Of a stretch of DNA of 64,000 nucleotides, positions 1 through 10,662 are shown piece after piece. How positions within the stretch are numbered: position 1 is the stretch's first letter; each line of letters opens with the position of its first letter. The DNA is from Candidatus Butyricicoccus avistercoris (GTDB taxonomy: Bacteria > Bacillota > Clostridia > Oscillospirales > Butyricicoccaceae), in contig DXIE01000049.1 of NCBI GenBank assembly GCA_019113005.1, positions 1-64,000 of the forward strand. Direction: 5' to 3'. Under the pieces are notes generated by a model, which was not told the origin of the DNA, did no database searches, and saw only the letters and a program-made list of their open reading frames with translations. Position numbers and translations under genes: made by a program.

Positions 1-385
1 TTGTAACTTGGACATCATTTGGCAACCATGCAATATATCTACAAAAATCTGATGGTGAAAAAAGAAGACTTGGAAGCATAGGCCCTATGTTCTTATTTAT
101 ATGAATAATCTTCTTCTTAGCATAATTTAAATTCTCAAAATATTTTAATGTTTCATCATCTGAACCATTATCTATCAGCATCAACTCAAAATCTATATCT
201 GTTGTATACTTTAATATAGTTTCTATGCACTTTTTTGTTTTCTCGATACGATTATAAGCTTGAATAGCAATTGTTACTTGTGCTTCATCAATTACACTAA
301 CTGCATCAACCAAATTTTTTCGGTTATCATGCAAGCTCATAGATGGTATAATCTGCTGTATTTTAGATGTATCAAAATTTCTCAT
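1..385 (-). CDS. glycosyltransferase family 2, partial (runs off left edge)
   Basis: Reverse-strand translation from ATG at 385: MRNFDTSKIQQIIPSMSLHDNRKNLVDAVSVIDEAQVTIAIQAYNRIEKTKKCIETILKYTTDIDFELMLIDNGSDDETLKYF...; the VTIAIQAYNR..TKKCIETIL..DNGSDD pattern is typical of GT2. Confidence 0.8.
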   Translation of the reverse strand, partial: MRNFDTSKIQQIIPSMSLHDNRKNLVDAVSVIDEAQVTIAIQAYNRIEKTKKCIETILKYTTDIDFELMLIDNGSDDETLKYFENLNYAKKKIIHINKNIGPMLPSLLFSPSDFCRYIAWLPNDVQVT

Positions 386-598
386 AAATAACTCCTTTGA
401 TAATTTGTAATATTATAGATTAAAATTTATACAACAACCAGTTCCATTTATAAGTTTTATATAAAATAATCTACTGTAAATATTAATGCTACATTCAGAA
501 ATTATAACTATAAAATATATACAATGCAACAATTATAATCTTTTTCATAAATTTGGCAGCTAATAATATAATAATCATAGTAGTAAATTTAATACTTA

Positions 599-1906
599 CT
601 ATAAAAACATATTTATTCTCTTTAATTCTATATTATCTGAATAAATCTCATAAAAATGTCTTAATGAGCTTTTTCGTTTCTCTTTAAATATTGATGGGCA
701 ATCTATTAACATCCTTTTTGCTTTCTCCTGTTCTTCCAAATTTCCAGATGATAATAACTTGTTTATTTGAATGAAATACATTCTATCCTCTTCATTAAGA
801 CATGCCAAAAACCATTCCCACGCATTTTTCCCAAAATATGAAAAATCTCTTGTGCCTTGTTTATTCTCTATTGCTTTCTCACATGCTTTGTGAAAAACAT
901 CAAGATTCTGTAAAGTATTGTAATTTCTAATTATATACTGCTGCGCTTGTTTTCCAATTTTCTCACGCAACTTTGGTTGTTTATATAAATCATAAAGTAC
1001 CTGTGCATACTCATCTGGTGTCTCAATTAAATATCCACACTGTTGTGGAATAATAAATTGCTCTACATTTTGTCGTCTAGCTATAACTGGAACTCCACAC
1101 AACATTGCTTCAATTAGTGCATTTTCTGTAGTACCATAATGCTTTGGCTGAAGCAAATATCCAAATGCATCAAAAGATTGCAGTAATTCCACTGCATTTG
1201 ATACAAAACCTGTAAATGTGACGTACTGTTCCAAACCCATGTTATATATATCGGACTTTAACTTATTGTCACAATCACCAACTAAAATAAATTTAATATT
1301 AGGAATTTTTTTTACAGCTGCTAAACAATATAAAGCGAATTGTGGATGAATTTTCGCATAGTTTAGCGTCCCTATATATCCAACTATGAATACATCTTTT
1401 TGTGTATAATCTAATTTTTTTGGAAATGAATCTGGAATAAACTGTCCCATACCATATACCACATCAGCCATCATAGACACTTTTTGCTGTTGTTCATTAG
1501 TCCATATTGGATTTTGCATTGTCCAAGGCGATGTAAATAAAACTCTATCAAATGCTTGTGTAAGCCAAAAAGGAATTGTTGGATAAAATACTCCATTTAT
1601 ATGCGACCATAAAATATATGGTTTATCACTTCTTGGTAGATTAACAAGAAAACGACTCATCTCTGGATGATTCCACCAACTTAATACTATAACACCAGCC
1701 CATGTAAACCAATCTATATAACTATCAAATACTTGTACTAAAACACCATTTTCTCTACACTTTCGTATATACTCATCTTTTTCTGGGAACTGTAAGAGGC
1801 AAATGCGATGAGAGTTTATACCGCACTGTGCTGCCTGAATTGCAATTCCTGAAATAGCCTTTCCAACACCTCCCCCTAAGTGTGTTGTAATATGTAAAAT
1901 ATTCAT
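599..1906 (-). CDS. glycosyltransferase family 4-like
   Basis: 435 aa ORF; N-terminal ILHITTHLGGGVGKAISG and C-terminal GT-B motif (YGTTENALIEAMLCGVPVIARR). Confidence 0.8.
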   Translation of the reverse strand: MNILHITTHLGGGVGKAISGIAIQAAQCGINSHRICLLQFPEKDEYIRKCRENGVLVQVFDSYIDWFTWAGVIVLSWWNHPEMSRFLVNLPRSDKPYILWSHINGVFYPTIPFWLTQAFDRVLFTSPWTMQNPIWTNEQQQKVSMMADVVYGMGQFIPDSFPKKLDYTQKDVFIVGYIGTLNYAKIHPQFALYCLAAVKKIPNIKFILVGDCDNKLKSDIYNMGLEQYVTFTGFVSNAVELLQSFDAFGYLLQPKHYGTTENALIEAMLCGVPVIARRQNVEQFIIPQQCGYLIETPDEYAQVLYDLYKQPKLREKIGKQAQQYIIRNYNTLQNLDVFHKACEKAIENKQGTRDFSYFGKNAWEWFLACLNEEDRMYFIQINKLLSSGNLEEQEKAKRMLIDCPSIFKEKRKSSLRHFYEIYSDNIELKRINMFL

Positions 1907-2296
1907 ATTCTAAACTCCATTTTATTTTAATATTATACGATTTTTATATAATCTATAAAATTATTATATATTAATATTGTTAACTATATCCATTTGTACA
2001 CATTATAATGATTTTCCACACAAAACTAATTTATGTCTTGTTGATACAGTTAATTTTTAATATTTATGGATATTTTTATTTTATTTAGAGCGACCATGCT
2101 ATTATATAATCGACAAAAACACATAATTTATTATATACAAATGAACAATTTGTTTCATAGTATAACAAAACATAATTAAATAAATGATTATTACAAATAA
2201 TTTGTTCATTTGCATAAAAGCATAGACTTTAAAATATTACATTTAAATTACACTCTAAAAAATTATTTATTACTTGACTATATTGAAATTTTCTTA

Positions 2297-2341
2297 ATAA
2301 AAAAACTGTCAGCTCAATATACAATCGAACTGACAGTTTAA
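2297..2341 (-). terminator. rho-independent terminator downstream of the PFL gene
   Basis: Stem AAACTGTCAG (2303-2312)/CTGACAGTTT (2330-2339) followed on the minus strand by a T run. Confidence 0.75.
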
Positions 2342-2387
2342 TATTTACTATTAACAGTTAACTACATAATTAACAGAGCCTTTATAT

Positions 2388-3746
2388 TTAATTCTTTAAG
2401 CTGTGAATAGGTGCAGGAACACGTCCGCCACGATGGATAAACTTTGCAGGAGAATGAGTAGATACTGGCATAATAGGAGCAGAACCTAATAAACCGCCAA
2501 ACTCTACGCTATCACCAACAGTTTTACCAATTGCAGGAATAACTCTAACCGCAGTAGTCTTATTATTAACAACACCGATAGCGATTTCATCAGCGATAAG
2601 ACCAGAAATAACTTCGGCAGTTGTATCACCTGGAACAGCCACCATATCAATGCCAACCGAGCAAACAGCAGTCATTGCCTCTAATTTCTCCATAGAAAGC
2701 ACACCAGCTTCAACAGCTGCAATCATTCCTTCGTCTTCGGATACTGGAATAAATGCACCAGATAAACCGCCAACATTGGAAGATGCCATTACGCCGCCCT
2801 TTTTAACTGCATCATTGAGCATTGCAAGAATAGCGGTAGTACCACAGCAGCCACAAGTTTCAAGACCTACTTCTTCAAGTATACGGGCAACAGAGTCACC
2901 AACAGCAGGAGTTGGAGCAAGTGACAGGTCAACAATGCCAAATGGAACGCCTAAACGTTCACTTGCAATAGAGCCAACAAGCTGACCCATACGAGTGATT
3001 TTAAATGCGGTTTTCTTGATAATTTCAGCAACCTCACCGATGGAGCAATCACCAGCACGACGAATAGCAGCCTGTACTACACCAGGGCCAGAAACACCGA
3101 CATTAAGCACGGTTTCTGGTTCGCCTATACCATGAAAAGCACCTGCCATAAATGGGTTATCATCAACAGCATTTGCAAAAACAACAAGTTTTGCACAACC
3201 CATAGATTGATTATCTTTTGTGTTTTCTGCTGTTTGCTTGATAATTTGTCCCATTTTAGCGATTGCATCAAGGTTTACACCCGCTTTTGTAGATGCAACA
3301 TTTACAGAAGAACAAACATTATTTGTAACAGCCAGTGCCTCAGGAATAGAATTTATTAAAATTTCATCGCCCTTAGCAAAACCCTTTTGCACAAGTGCGG
3401 AAAAACCACCGATAAAGTTTACACCAGTAGTAGCCGCTGCTTTATCAAGAGCCTGAGCTAACTTAACATAACTATTTGCATTTGTAGTAGCACCAATCAT
3501 AGCAATAGGTGTTACAGAAATACGCTTGTTTATAATAGGAATACCGAGCTCACGCTCTATGCTTTCACCAGTTGCAACCAGTTTTTCAGCTCTTTTTGTG
3601 ATTTTATCATAGATTTTATCACTAAGAACGTTAATATCATCAGAAGCTAAATCACGAAGTGAAATACCCATTGTAATTGTTCTGATGTCCAAATGTTCTT
3701 CTTCAATCATTTTTATTGTTTCGAGAATATCTCCAGTGTTAATCAT
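2388..3746 (-). CDS. PFL family protein (UPF0210/DUF711)
   Basis: 452 aa; [35 protein letters not shown] and conserved glycine-rich C-terminal segments. Confidence 0.85.
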   Translation of the reverse strand: MINTGDILETIKMIEEEHLDIRTITMGISLRDLASDDINVLSDKIYDKITKRAEKLVATGESIERELGIPIINKRISVTPIAMIGATTNANSYVKLAQALDKAAATTGVNFIGGFSALVQKGFAKGDEILINSIPEALAVTNNVCSSVNVASTKAGVNLDAIAKMGQIIKQTAENTKDNQSMGCAKLVVFANAVDDNPFMAGAFHGIGEPETVLNVGVSGPGVVQAAIRRAGDCSIGEVAEIIKKTAFKITRMGQLVGSIASERLGVPFGIVDLSLAPTPAVGDSVARILEEVGLETCGCCGTTAILAMLNDAVKKGGVMASSNVGGLSGAFIPVSEDEGMIAAVEAGVLSMEKLEAMTAVCSVGIDMVAVPGDTTAEVISGLIADEIAIGVVNNKTTAVRVIPAIGKTVGDSVEFGGLLGSAPIMPVSTHSPAKFIHRGGRVPAPIHSLKN

Positions 3747-3762
3747 TGGTCTTTATCCTCCA

Positions 3763-4032
3763 TTAAATACGGTGCATTGCATTGAAGATATCCTCATGCA
3801 TACAGTGTACCTTCATACCCATTTCTTCACCGTCTTTGTCTAGTGCTTCAACTAAACTACTAAAATCAATGTTACATTTGCTGATATCAACCAGCATAAC
3901 CATTGCAAATAGTTCTTCCATAACATTCTGAGCGATATCCTGAATGTTTACATCATATTTGCAAAGTGTTTCTGAAATTTTTGCGATAATGCCAGTACGG
4001 TCTTTGCCTACCACGGTAATCACTGCACGCAT
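3763..4032 (-). CDS. ACT domain protein (UPF0237)
   Basis: 89 aa; MRAVITVVGKDRTGIIAKISETLCKYDVNIQDI; upstream of the PFL gene on the same strand. Confidence 0.9.
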   Translation of the reverse strand: MRAVITVVGKDRTGIIAKISETLCKYDVNIQDIAQNVMEELFAMVMLVDISKCNIDFSSLVEALDKDGEEMGMKVHCMHEDIFNAMHRI

Positions 4033-4067
4033 TTTTGTTTCCCTCCAAAATTATAAAAAAAGTTTAT

Positions 4068-5186
4068 TTATTCTACCGATGTTAAAACATCGGATAAAAT
4101 CGCATTTGACACAAGAAAACCTGTTTCTGTAAGAAACCATGTATCATTTTTATTTTGAACTAAGCCATGAGCTATATATTTTTTTAAAGCTTTTTCAATG
4201 GGCTTAAATGATTTATTAAATTTCTGTTCATATTCAAATGAGTTTATCCCTTTTGAGGTTCTAAGAGATAACATAATGAACTCATCAGCTTGATTAAAAC
4301 CGTTCACTTGTTCTTCTTCTATCGGCTTTAAACCTAATATAAAATCATTTATATTAGCTGAATATTCAAATCTTTTGCCATCTAACAGTGAATGTGCTGA
4401 CGAACCAATGCCTAAATATTCGGATAAATCCCAATAACGTGAATTATGTCTTGAGTAATAGCCGTTTTTTGCCCAGTTTGATATTTCATAATGCTCAAAA
4501 CCATGATTTTTAAGCGTTTCACAGATTGCATTATACATATCAGCCGCAATATCCTCATCTGGTAAAATAGGATTTTGTTTTGCAAGCGGTGTGCCTTCTT
4601 CAACTTTTAATGCATAACAGGACAGATGAGTTGGCTCAAGCTCTAACATTTGATTTAAGCTATCAAGCACCATATCAATAGACTGATTAGGAAGTGCATA
4701 CATTAAATCAAGAGAAATATTATTAAATCCATACTTTTTAGCAAGGTTTACCGCATTTTTCGCCTGAATAGCTGTATGACGTCTTGAAAGAGCTTTAAGC
4801 ATATCATCTTGCATAGCTTGTACACCAATAGAAAGCCTGTTTACATTCACTTTTTTTAGATTTAAAAGTAAATCTTCATTTATGCTATCTGGATTACTTT
4901 CAACTGTTATCTCTGCATCTGATTTAACATTAAAACTATCATATATAGTTTTAATTATTTGGGCTAATCTTTCGCCACCAATAAGCGATGGAGTACCGCC
5001 ACCAAAGTAAACGGTATCCACCACATATTGCGTGCATTTTTCAGACCAGTTTTTGATTTGTTTAATTAATGCTTTTATATATTCATCTATTTGACCCACA
5101 TTTGCAGCAAAAGAATAAAAATCACAATAACTGCATTTGGACGCACAAAATGGAATATGAATATAAAGCCCTAGCTTATTCTTCAT
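4068..5186 (-). CDS. hemW: radical SAM coproporphyrinogen III oxidase-like protein HemW
   Basis: [22 protein letters not shown] and [13 protein letters not shown]; start chosen at MKNKLG, overlapping the lepA stop, rather than the longer ORF start. Confidence 0.85.
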   Translation of the reverse strand: MKNKLGLYIHIPFCASKCSYCDFYSFAANVGQIDEYIKALIKQIKNWSEKCTQYVVDTVYFGGGTPSLIGGERLAQIIKTIYDSFNVKSDAEITVESNPDSINEDLLLNLKKVNVNRLSIGVQAMQDDMLKALSRRHTAIQAKNAVNLAKKYGFNNISLDLMYALPNQSIDMVLDSLNQMLELEPTHLSCYALKVEEGTPLAKQNPILPDEDIAADMYNAICETLKNHGFEHYEISNWAKNGYYSRHNSRYWDLSEYLGIGSSAHSLLDGKRFEYSANINDFILGLKPIEEEQVNGFNQADEFIMLSLRTSKGINSFEYEQKFNKSFKPIEKALKKYIAHGLVQNKNDTWFLTETGFLVSNAILSDVLTSVE

Positions 5187-6984
5187 CGAGTTTAAGCACA
5201 GCAAGGAAAGCCTCGGTAGGAACTTGAACAGTACCAAGAGAACGCATTTTCTTTTTGCCTTCCTTTTGCTTTTCAAGTAACTTTTTCTTACGGGTTATGT
5301 CACCGCCATAACACTTAGCCAGTACATCTTTACGCATAGCCTTAACCGTTTCACGAGCGATAACCTTGCCGCCTATTGCTGCTTGAATTGGCACTTCAAA
5401 TAACTGACGTGGGATATTATCCTTTAGTTTTTCACAAATACGTCTAGCTCTTGCATATGCCATGTCTTTATGTGCAATAAATGAAAGTGCATCAACTTGG
5501 TCACCATTAAGCAGCATATCAACTTTAACAAGGTCACTCTTTCGGTAGTCGGATAATTCATAGTCAAGAGATGCATAACCCTTAGTTCTAGCCTTTAATG
5601 CATCAAAAAAGTCATAGATAATTTCGTTTGTTGGCATTTCATAGTGTAGCTCAACAAGAGTTGAGTCAAGATAAACCATATCTTTAAATATTGAACGTCT
5701 TTCTTGACACATTGGCATAATATTTCCGACAAATTCCTGAGGAGTTATAATAGATGCTTTAACAAAAGGCTCTCTTGCCTCCTCAATATGTGCAGGGTCT
5801 GGATAATCATGCGGATTGTCACAGTAAATAGTTGTACCATCAGTTTTTACAATTTCATAAATAACAGATGGTAAAGTTGTTACTAAATCAAGGTCAAATT
5901 CACGCTCTAAACGCTCTTGAATAATTTCCATATGGAGCATACCAAGGAAACCACAGCGGAAACCAAAACCAAGAGCAACAGAGCTTTCTGGCTCGAAAGA
6001 TAGTGCAGCATCATTTAGCTGTAATTTTTCAAGAGCATCACGCAAATCTGGATATTTAGAGCCGTCCTCAGTGTAGATACCACAGTAAACCATAGGCTGT
6101 GCAGGTCTATAACCAGCCAAAGGTTCACTTGTTGGATTATCAACCTCAGTTACGGTATCACCTACACGGGTGTCTGATACTTTTTTAATAGAAGCGGTAA
6201 AATAGCCAACCTCACCTGCATATAATGCATCTTGTGGAGCGAGTCCGAGCGGGTGCAAATATCCGCACTCAATAACCTGAAATTCTGCACCAGTAGCCAT
6301 CATTTTGACCTTCATGCCCGCTTTAATATGACCGTCCATAAGACGCATATAAACAATAACGCCCTTGTATGGGTCATATTGGCTGTCAAAAATCAATGCT
6401 CTAAGTGGTTTATTTACATCACCGCTAGGAGCTGGCACATTTGCAACAATATCCTCCATTACATCATGGATATTTATTCCCATTTTTGCAGAGATTTCTG
6501 GTGCGTCCATAGCTGGTACACCGATAATATCCTCAATTTCCTGTTTAACCCTTTGAGGGTCAGCTGCTGGAAGGTCAATTTTATTGACAACTGGTAAAAC
6601 TTCCAGACCTGCATCAATAGCAAGATATGTGTTACCAAGTGTTTGAGCTTCTATACCTTGTGCGGCATCAACAACAAGTAATGCACCCTCACATGCAGCA
6701 AGCGAACGAGAAACCTCATAGTTAAAGTCAACATGTCCTGGGGTGTCGATAAGGTTTATATGATAAGTTTCGCCATCATCGGCTTTATATTCCATACGAA
6801 CTGCACGAGCTTTAATAGTAATACCACGTTCACGCTCTAAATCCATATTATCTAAAAGCTGTTCTTCCATTTCTCTTTGAGAAACTGCCTGACATTGCTC
6901 TAAAAGTCTGTCAGCCAAGGTGGATTTACCATGGTCAATATGTGCAATTATAGAAAAATTACGAATTTTATCTTGTGACCTCAC
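5176..6984 (-). CDS. lepA: elongation factor 4
   Basis: 602 aa; [37 protein letters not shown]; LepA-type C-terminus. Confidence 0.97.
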   Translation of the reverse strand: MRSQDKIRNFSIIAHIDHGKSTLADRLLEQCQAVSQREMEEQLLDNMDLERERGITIKARAVRMEYKADDGETYHINLIDTPGHVDFNYEVSRSLAACEGALLVVDAAQGIEAQTLGNTYLAIDAGLEVLPVVNKIDLPAADPQRVKQEIEDIIGVPAMDAPEISAKMGINIHDVMEDIVANVPAPSGDVNKPLRALIFDSQYDPYKGVIVYMRLMDGHIKAGMKVKMMATGAEFQVIECGYLHPLGLAPQDALYAGEVGYFTASIKKVSDTRVGDTVTEVDNPTSEPLAGYRPAQPMVYCGIYTEDGSKYPDLRDALEKLQLNDAALSFEPESSVALGFGFRCGFLGMLHMEIIQERLEREFDLDLVTTLPSVIYEIVKTDGTTIYCDNPHDYPDPAHIEEAREPFVKASIITPQEFVGNIMPMCQERRSIFKDMVYLDSTLVELHYEMPTNEIIYDFFDALKARTKGYASLDYELSDYRKSDLVKVDMLLNGDQVDALSFIAHKDMAYARARRICEKLKDNIPRQLFEVPIQAAIGGKVIARETVKAMRKDVLAKCYGGDITRKKKLLEKQKEGKKKMRSLGTVQVPTEAFLAVLKLDEE

Positions 6985-7104
6985 GCCAAAACTCCTTTAT
7001 AAAAAATAAATAGTATTATTCATTATGATAACATATTTTAAAATTTAACACAATAAATGCACCTACGAAAGCTAATGCAATTCATACGTTTTGTTTGTAG
7101 ATAT

Positions 7105-7139
7105 TAACAAAAAAGGTCTGAAGTTTGACCTTCAGACCT
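7105..7139 (-). terminator. terminator after spo0A
   Basis: AGGTCTGAAG (7114-7123)/CTTCAGACCT (7130-7139) stem plus minus-strand T run. Confidence 0.75.
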
Positions 7140-7153
7140 AAAAATTTTATTTT

Positions 7154-7930
7154 TTAACCAAATTTCAGCTCTAATCTAAGTCTATCCGCAATCATTGAGA
7201 TAAACTCGCTATTAGTTGGCTTGCCCTTAATACCGGAAACAGTATAACCAAAATAGCTTTGGAGAGTTTCAAGGTCTCCCCTATCCCACGCTACTTCAAT
7301 AGCATGACGAATAGCACGTTCAACTCTTGAAGATGTTGTTTTAAACTGCTTAGCGATTGCAGGATAAAGGATTTTGGTTATAGCTCCAACAGAATTCATA
7401 TCTTCAACAGCCATCATAATAGCTTCTCTAAGATACTGATATCCCTTGATGTGAGCTGGAACACCTACTTGATGGATAACTTCTGTTACTTTGACTTCAA
7501 GTGCAACAGCCTGATTTTGAGGAGAAACTGGAATAATTTGAGCTTTTGTGTTTTTCCAGTTTAAAATACGCTTTGTAAGGGTTTTAATATCTAGTGGTTT
7601 GCACATAAAATGGCTTACACCAAATTTAGAACATTCAGCCGCAGCCTCGACACTTGCAAAAGCTGAAACAACAAATATACCCTTATCTTTTTTGGTTTCA
7701 TTTAATGACTGTATAACACTTAATCCGTCAATATCTGGCAGCATTAAATCTATTAAAAGCAAATCATAATCTTTATTTTCTGCCATAGTTAAGGTTTCAC
7801 GTCCACTTGAAGTCACGCCAATAAGCTCTATATTTTCATTTTTTGCAAAGCTTTCTTCTACAAAGCTGCAAAATTCTCGGTCGCTATCAGCCAGTAATAC
7901 TTTAATTTTGTTATCCATGATGTCATTCAC
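7154..7930 (-). CDS. spo0A: sporulation transcription factor Spo0A
   Basis: Receiver domain ([12 protein letters not shown]...[13 protein letters not shown]) plus C-terminal HTH ([19 protein letters not shown]). Confidence 0.96.
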   Translation of the reverse strand: MNDIMDNKIKVLLADSDREFCSFVEESFAKNENIELIGVTSSGRETLTMAENKDYDLLLIDLMLPDIDGLSVIQSLNETKKDKGIFVVSAFASVEAAAECSKFGVSHFMCKPLDIKTLTKRILNWKNTKAQIIPVSPQNQAVALEVKVTEVIHQVGVPAHIKGYQYLREAIMMAVEDMNSVGAITKILYPAIAKQFKTTSSRVERAIRHAIEVAWDRGDLETLQSYFGYTVSGIKGKPTNSEFISMIADRLRLELKFG

Positions 7931-8082
7931 CTTTCACATGTGTTTATTTTGTAATCTCATTTTCATTATCCATAATTTACCATACCAATGACAAAATAAC
8001 AAGTATCTCAAGATAATTTTCTATATTTTTCCATTTATCTTTTTCTACTTTTTTCGACTTTTATGCTAAAAAAATAATATAA

Positions 8083-9108
8083 TTAGGCTTTTTCTAGCAT
8101 CTTGTCTATTTGTATTGCATAACCTCTTGTTGGGTCACTAACCAAAACATGAGTTACTGCACCAATAATTTTGCCATTTTGCAAAATAGGACTGCCACTC
8201 ATACCCTGAACTATACCGCCAGTTTTCTCAATAAGTGTATTATCTGTTATACGAATGGTCATACTTCTATCATATTCACCACCAGCACCATATACCTTTT
8301 CAATTTGACAGGTATATTCTTTTACCTCATCGCCTGCTATATTAGATAAAATTATCGCTTCACCAGTTTTAATTTCATCTGAACTTGCAACTTCCACAGG
8401 TTGTAAATTTTTATAATATAAATCATCGGTAAAAGTGCCATAAATACCAGTCAAAGTATTTTTTTCAACCGTGCCTATATTATATTCGGTATTAAAGTCA
8501 CCTTGTAAACAACCAGGAGTACCAGCTATACCCTTTACAACTCTACTAACTGAAGCCTGCATTAGACTACCCTGTTTTAATGGTATTAACTGTCCATTTT
8601 CACCACTGCATATGCCATGACCCAAAGAACCATATTCACCTGTATCAGCATCTACATAGGTTATTGTGCCTATACCATTTATAGTATCACGCACACGAAC
8701 ACCGAGCTTATAAACACCGTTTGAATCCTTTACAGGTTTTACAGTTATTTGTTTTTGTTCATCACCACGCATAATATCTATTTTTATATCATTTTCGCCT
8801 GATAATGAAACTAATTTTTGAAAATTTGCACCATCTTGTACTTTTTGACCATTTACACTGATTATTACATCACCCGTTTTAATACCAGCCTTTTGTGCTG
8901 GATTTTGCTGACCGCTTTCGGTATCAACAGGTGAAACATCTTCAACGAGCAAACCTTGTGATGACATTTGTATACCAACCGCTCTACCGACTGGAATAAG
9001 CATCTCATGGTTTAACGCACTCGCTGAAACCGAGAAAACAAATAAAAGTGCCGTTATACATGCAGTTAGTTTAACATGAAATTTTTTCAAAATATCCACC
9101 TCCTGCAT
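8083..9108 (-). CDS. spoIVB: SpoIVB peptidase (PDZ, S55)
   Basis: PDZ segment followed by an S55 domain ending GGIVQGMSGSPILQNGKIIGAVTHVLVSDPTRGYAI; upstream of spo0A. True start may be slightly internal. Confidence 0.93.
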   Translation of the reverse strand: MQEVDILKKFHVKLTACITALLFVFSVSASALNHEMLIPVGRAVGIQMSSQGLLVEDVSPVDTESGQQNPAQKAGIKTGDVIISVNGQKVQDGANFQKLVSLSGENDIKIDIMRGDEQKQITVKPVKDSNGVYKLGVRVRDTINGIGTITYVDADTGEYGSLGHGICSGENGQLIPLKQGSLMQASVSRVVKGIAGTPGCLQGDFNTEYNIGTVEKNTLTGIYGTFTDDLYYKNLQPVEVASSDEIKTGEAIILSNIAGDEVKEYTCQIEKVYGAGGEYDRSMTIRITDNTLIEKTGGIVQGMSGSPILQNGKIIGAVTHVLVSDPTRGYAIQIDKMLEKA

Positions 9109-9260
9109 ATACTATGCCACAAAATCATTAAAAAAAAGCTGAGATTGTTTGTAATAAAAAATAAGATTTGGTTTTATTCCTTATTTTAGTCATATCCTTG
9201 ATTTTTAAATTTTAAAAATGATATAATGTGTTATAGTAAATTTTCAAGAGGCTGTTAATT

Positions 9261-9602
9261 ATGAAAGTAGCTATTGTTGGTTCTCGCAGTATTGATGAAA
9301 AACATTATGACCTTCTTTGCAGTAAAATTCCAAAAGGCACAAGCACTGTTATATCAGGTGGTGCAAAAGGAGCAGATGCACTTGCAAAAATATATGCCGA
9401 GGAAAACCAGCTTAATTACATAGAAATTTTGCCTGATTATGCTAAATATGGTCGTGCCGCAACCATAAGACGCAATGAACAAATAGTTGACATGGCAGAC
9501 TATGTTTTAGTGTTTTGGGACGGAAAATCAAGAGGTTGTAGTTTTGTTATGAAATATTGCATAGAAACAGATAAACCATTGAAAGTTTTACCATGTCATT
9601 AG
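9261..9602 (+). CDS. SLOG-family (cpYpsA-related) protein
   Basis: 113 aa; MKVAIVGSRSI...TVISGGAKGADALAKIYA...RNEQIVDMADYVLVFWDGKSRG. Confidence 0.7.
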   Translation: MKVAIVGSRSIDEKHYDLLCSKIPKGTSTVISGGAKGADALAKIYAEENQLNYIEILPDYAKYGRAATIRRNEQIVDMADYVLVFWDGKSRGCSFVMKYCIETDKPLKVLPCH

Positions 9603-9643
9603 TGATTAAAACTACATTTTTTGACATTTATTGCTATTAAAAA

Positions 9644-9671
9644 ACACATCTTTTTGCGATGTGTTTTTTTA
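9644..9671. terminator. bidirectional terminator
   Basis: ACACATC-TTTTTGC-GATGTGT with flanking A and T runs between convergent genes. Confidence 0.65.
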
Positions 9672-9890
9672 TTGCTCTAATATTTCGGAAATAATTTCAA
9701 TTAAATCCTCTAGTTTCTCGTGTTTATCGCCCCAGAGTTCATATTCCTCACTCATCATATCCTCTGGTTCTTCTTCATTTAGCTTATCTATTTGCATATT
9801 CAAATTTTCTAGCAAAGCTATAAGCTCATCTGAATTCATCTGATATAGTTCATCTTCATCAGGTATTGGTAAATAAAAGATTTCAGCCAT
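9669..9890 (-). CDS. small acidic hypothetical protein
   Basis: 73 aa ORF, MAEIFYLPIPDEDELYQMNSDELIALLENLNMQIDKL; plausible but no family recognised. Confidence 0.55.
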   Translation of the reverse strand: MAEIFYLPIPDEDELYQMNSDELIALLENLNMQIDKLNEEEPEDMMSEEYELWGDKHEKLEDLIEIISEILEQ

Positions 9891-10000
9891 GATAGTAAAC
9901 CTCTAATAATAGTTTTATTATAAGATTATGCTATCATTTTTTTATATGTGTTTCAATAGTAAAAAAATAAAGCGTGTAGAAAAAATCTACACGCTTTAAG

Positions 10001-10076
10001 TGGTCGAGGTGACAGGACTTGAACCTGCGGCATCCTGCTCCCAAAACAGGCGCGCTACCAGCTGCGCTACACCTCG
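10001..10076 (-). tRNA. tRNA-Pro(TGG), copy 1
   Basis: Minus-strand cloverleaf CGAGGTGTAGCGCAGCTGGTAGCGCGCCTGTTTTGGGAGCAGGATGCCGCAGGTTCAAGTCCTGTCACCTCGACCA; encoded CCA; anticodon loop TTTGGGA. Confidence 0.96.
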
Positions 10077-10114
10077 TTATCAAACCATCATGCCATCTCG
10101 CTGACAGCTTTTAT

Positions 10115-10143
10115 AGTATATCATTCAATATAAATTTTGTCAA
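10115..10143 (-). promoter_or_regulatory. promoter of tRNA-Pro copy 1
   Basis: Minus strand TTGACA-N17-TATACT. Confidence 0.75.
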
Positions 10144-10224
10144 CACTAAATTTCATTTTTTTCAGATATTTTTTTATAAAATTCGACATTAATATTTTTA
10201 CTCATTAAGCATTGACATTTATTT

Positions 10225-10263
10225 CTTACAGTTGTAAGATGTATTTAAACTTACATATGTAAG
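10225..10263 (+). promoter_or_regulatory. paired BlaI/MecI-like operators
   Basis: CTTACAGTTGTAAG (10225-10238) and perfect palindrome CTTACATATGTAAG (10250-10263), just upstream of the BlaI-like gene; TACA-N2-TGTA core. TTGACA (10212-10217) N17 TAAGAT (10235-10240) overlaps the first site. Confidence 0.7.
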
Positions 10264-10283
10264 ACTTTAAAGGAGGCTGCAAA

Positions 10284-10649
10284 ATGAAAGAAAACAATCA
10301 AATCAGTAGTGCAGAATTGGAGGTTATGCAAATTCTTTGGAATTCAAAAGAGCCACTTAATATTCAAGCTGTTTGCGACCGAATGCCGAGCAACAAGTGG
10401 GCATATAAAACAGTGGCCACTTTGCTTATCCGAATGGAGGAAAAAGGTGCAGTCACTTCTCAAAAAAAAGGTCGTATAAACTATTATAGACCGATTTTAG
10501 ACAAGGAAAAATATACAAAAGAACAAACAAAAGAGTTTGTATCAAAGTTATACAACGGTTCTGTAAAAGACCTTGCTGTTTCACTTTTTAAAAGTGATGA
10601 TATGACACAATCTGATATTGACGAAATTAGAAAAATGTTTGATTTATAA
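10284..10649 (+). CDS. BlaI/MecI/CopY family transcriptional repressor
   Basis: ISSAELEVMQILWNSKEPLNIQAVCDRM...WAYKTVATLLIRMEEKGAVTSQKKGR. Confidence 0.92.
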   Translation: MKENNQISSAELEVMQILWNSKEPLNIQAVCDRMPSNKWAYKTVATLLIRMEEKGAVTSQKKGRINYYRPILDKEKYTKEQTKEFVSKLYNGSVKDLAVSLFKSDDMTQSDIDEIRKMFDL

Positions 10650-10662
10650 GGGCGGTGTTTTT

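Noticed and set aside
2650-2985. 111-aa + strand ORF inside the PFL gene
   Set aside because: Fully antisense to a strong family match on the - strand; low-complexity Ser/Thr/Pro-rich shadow ORF.
6232-6597. 121-aa + strand ORF inside lepA
   Set aside because: Antisense to lepA; no start context or family signal.
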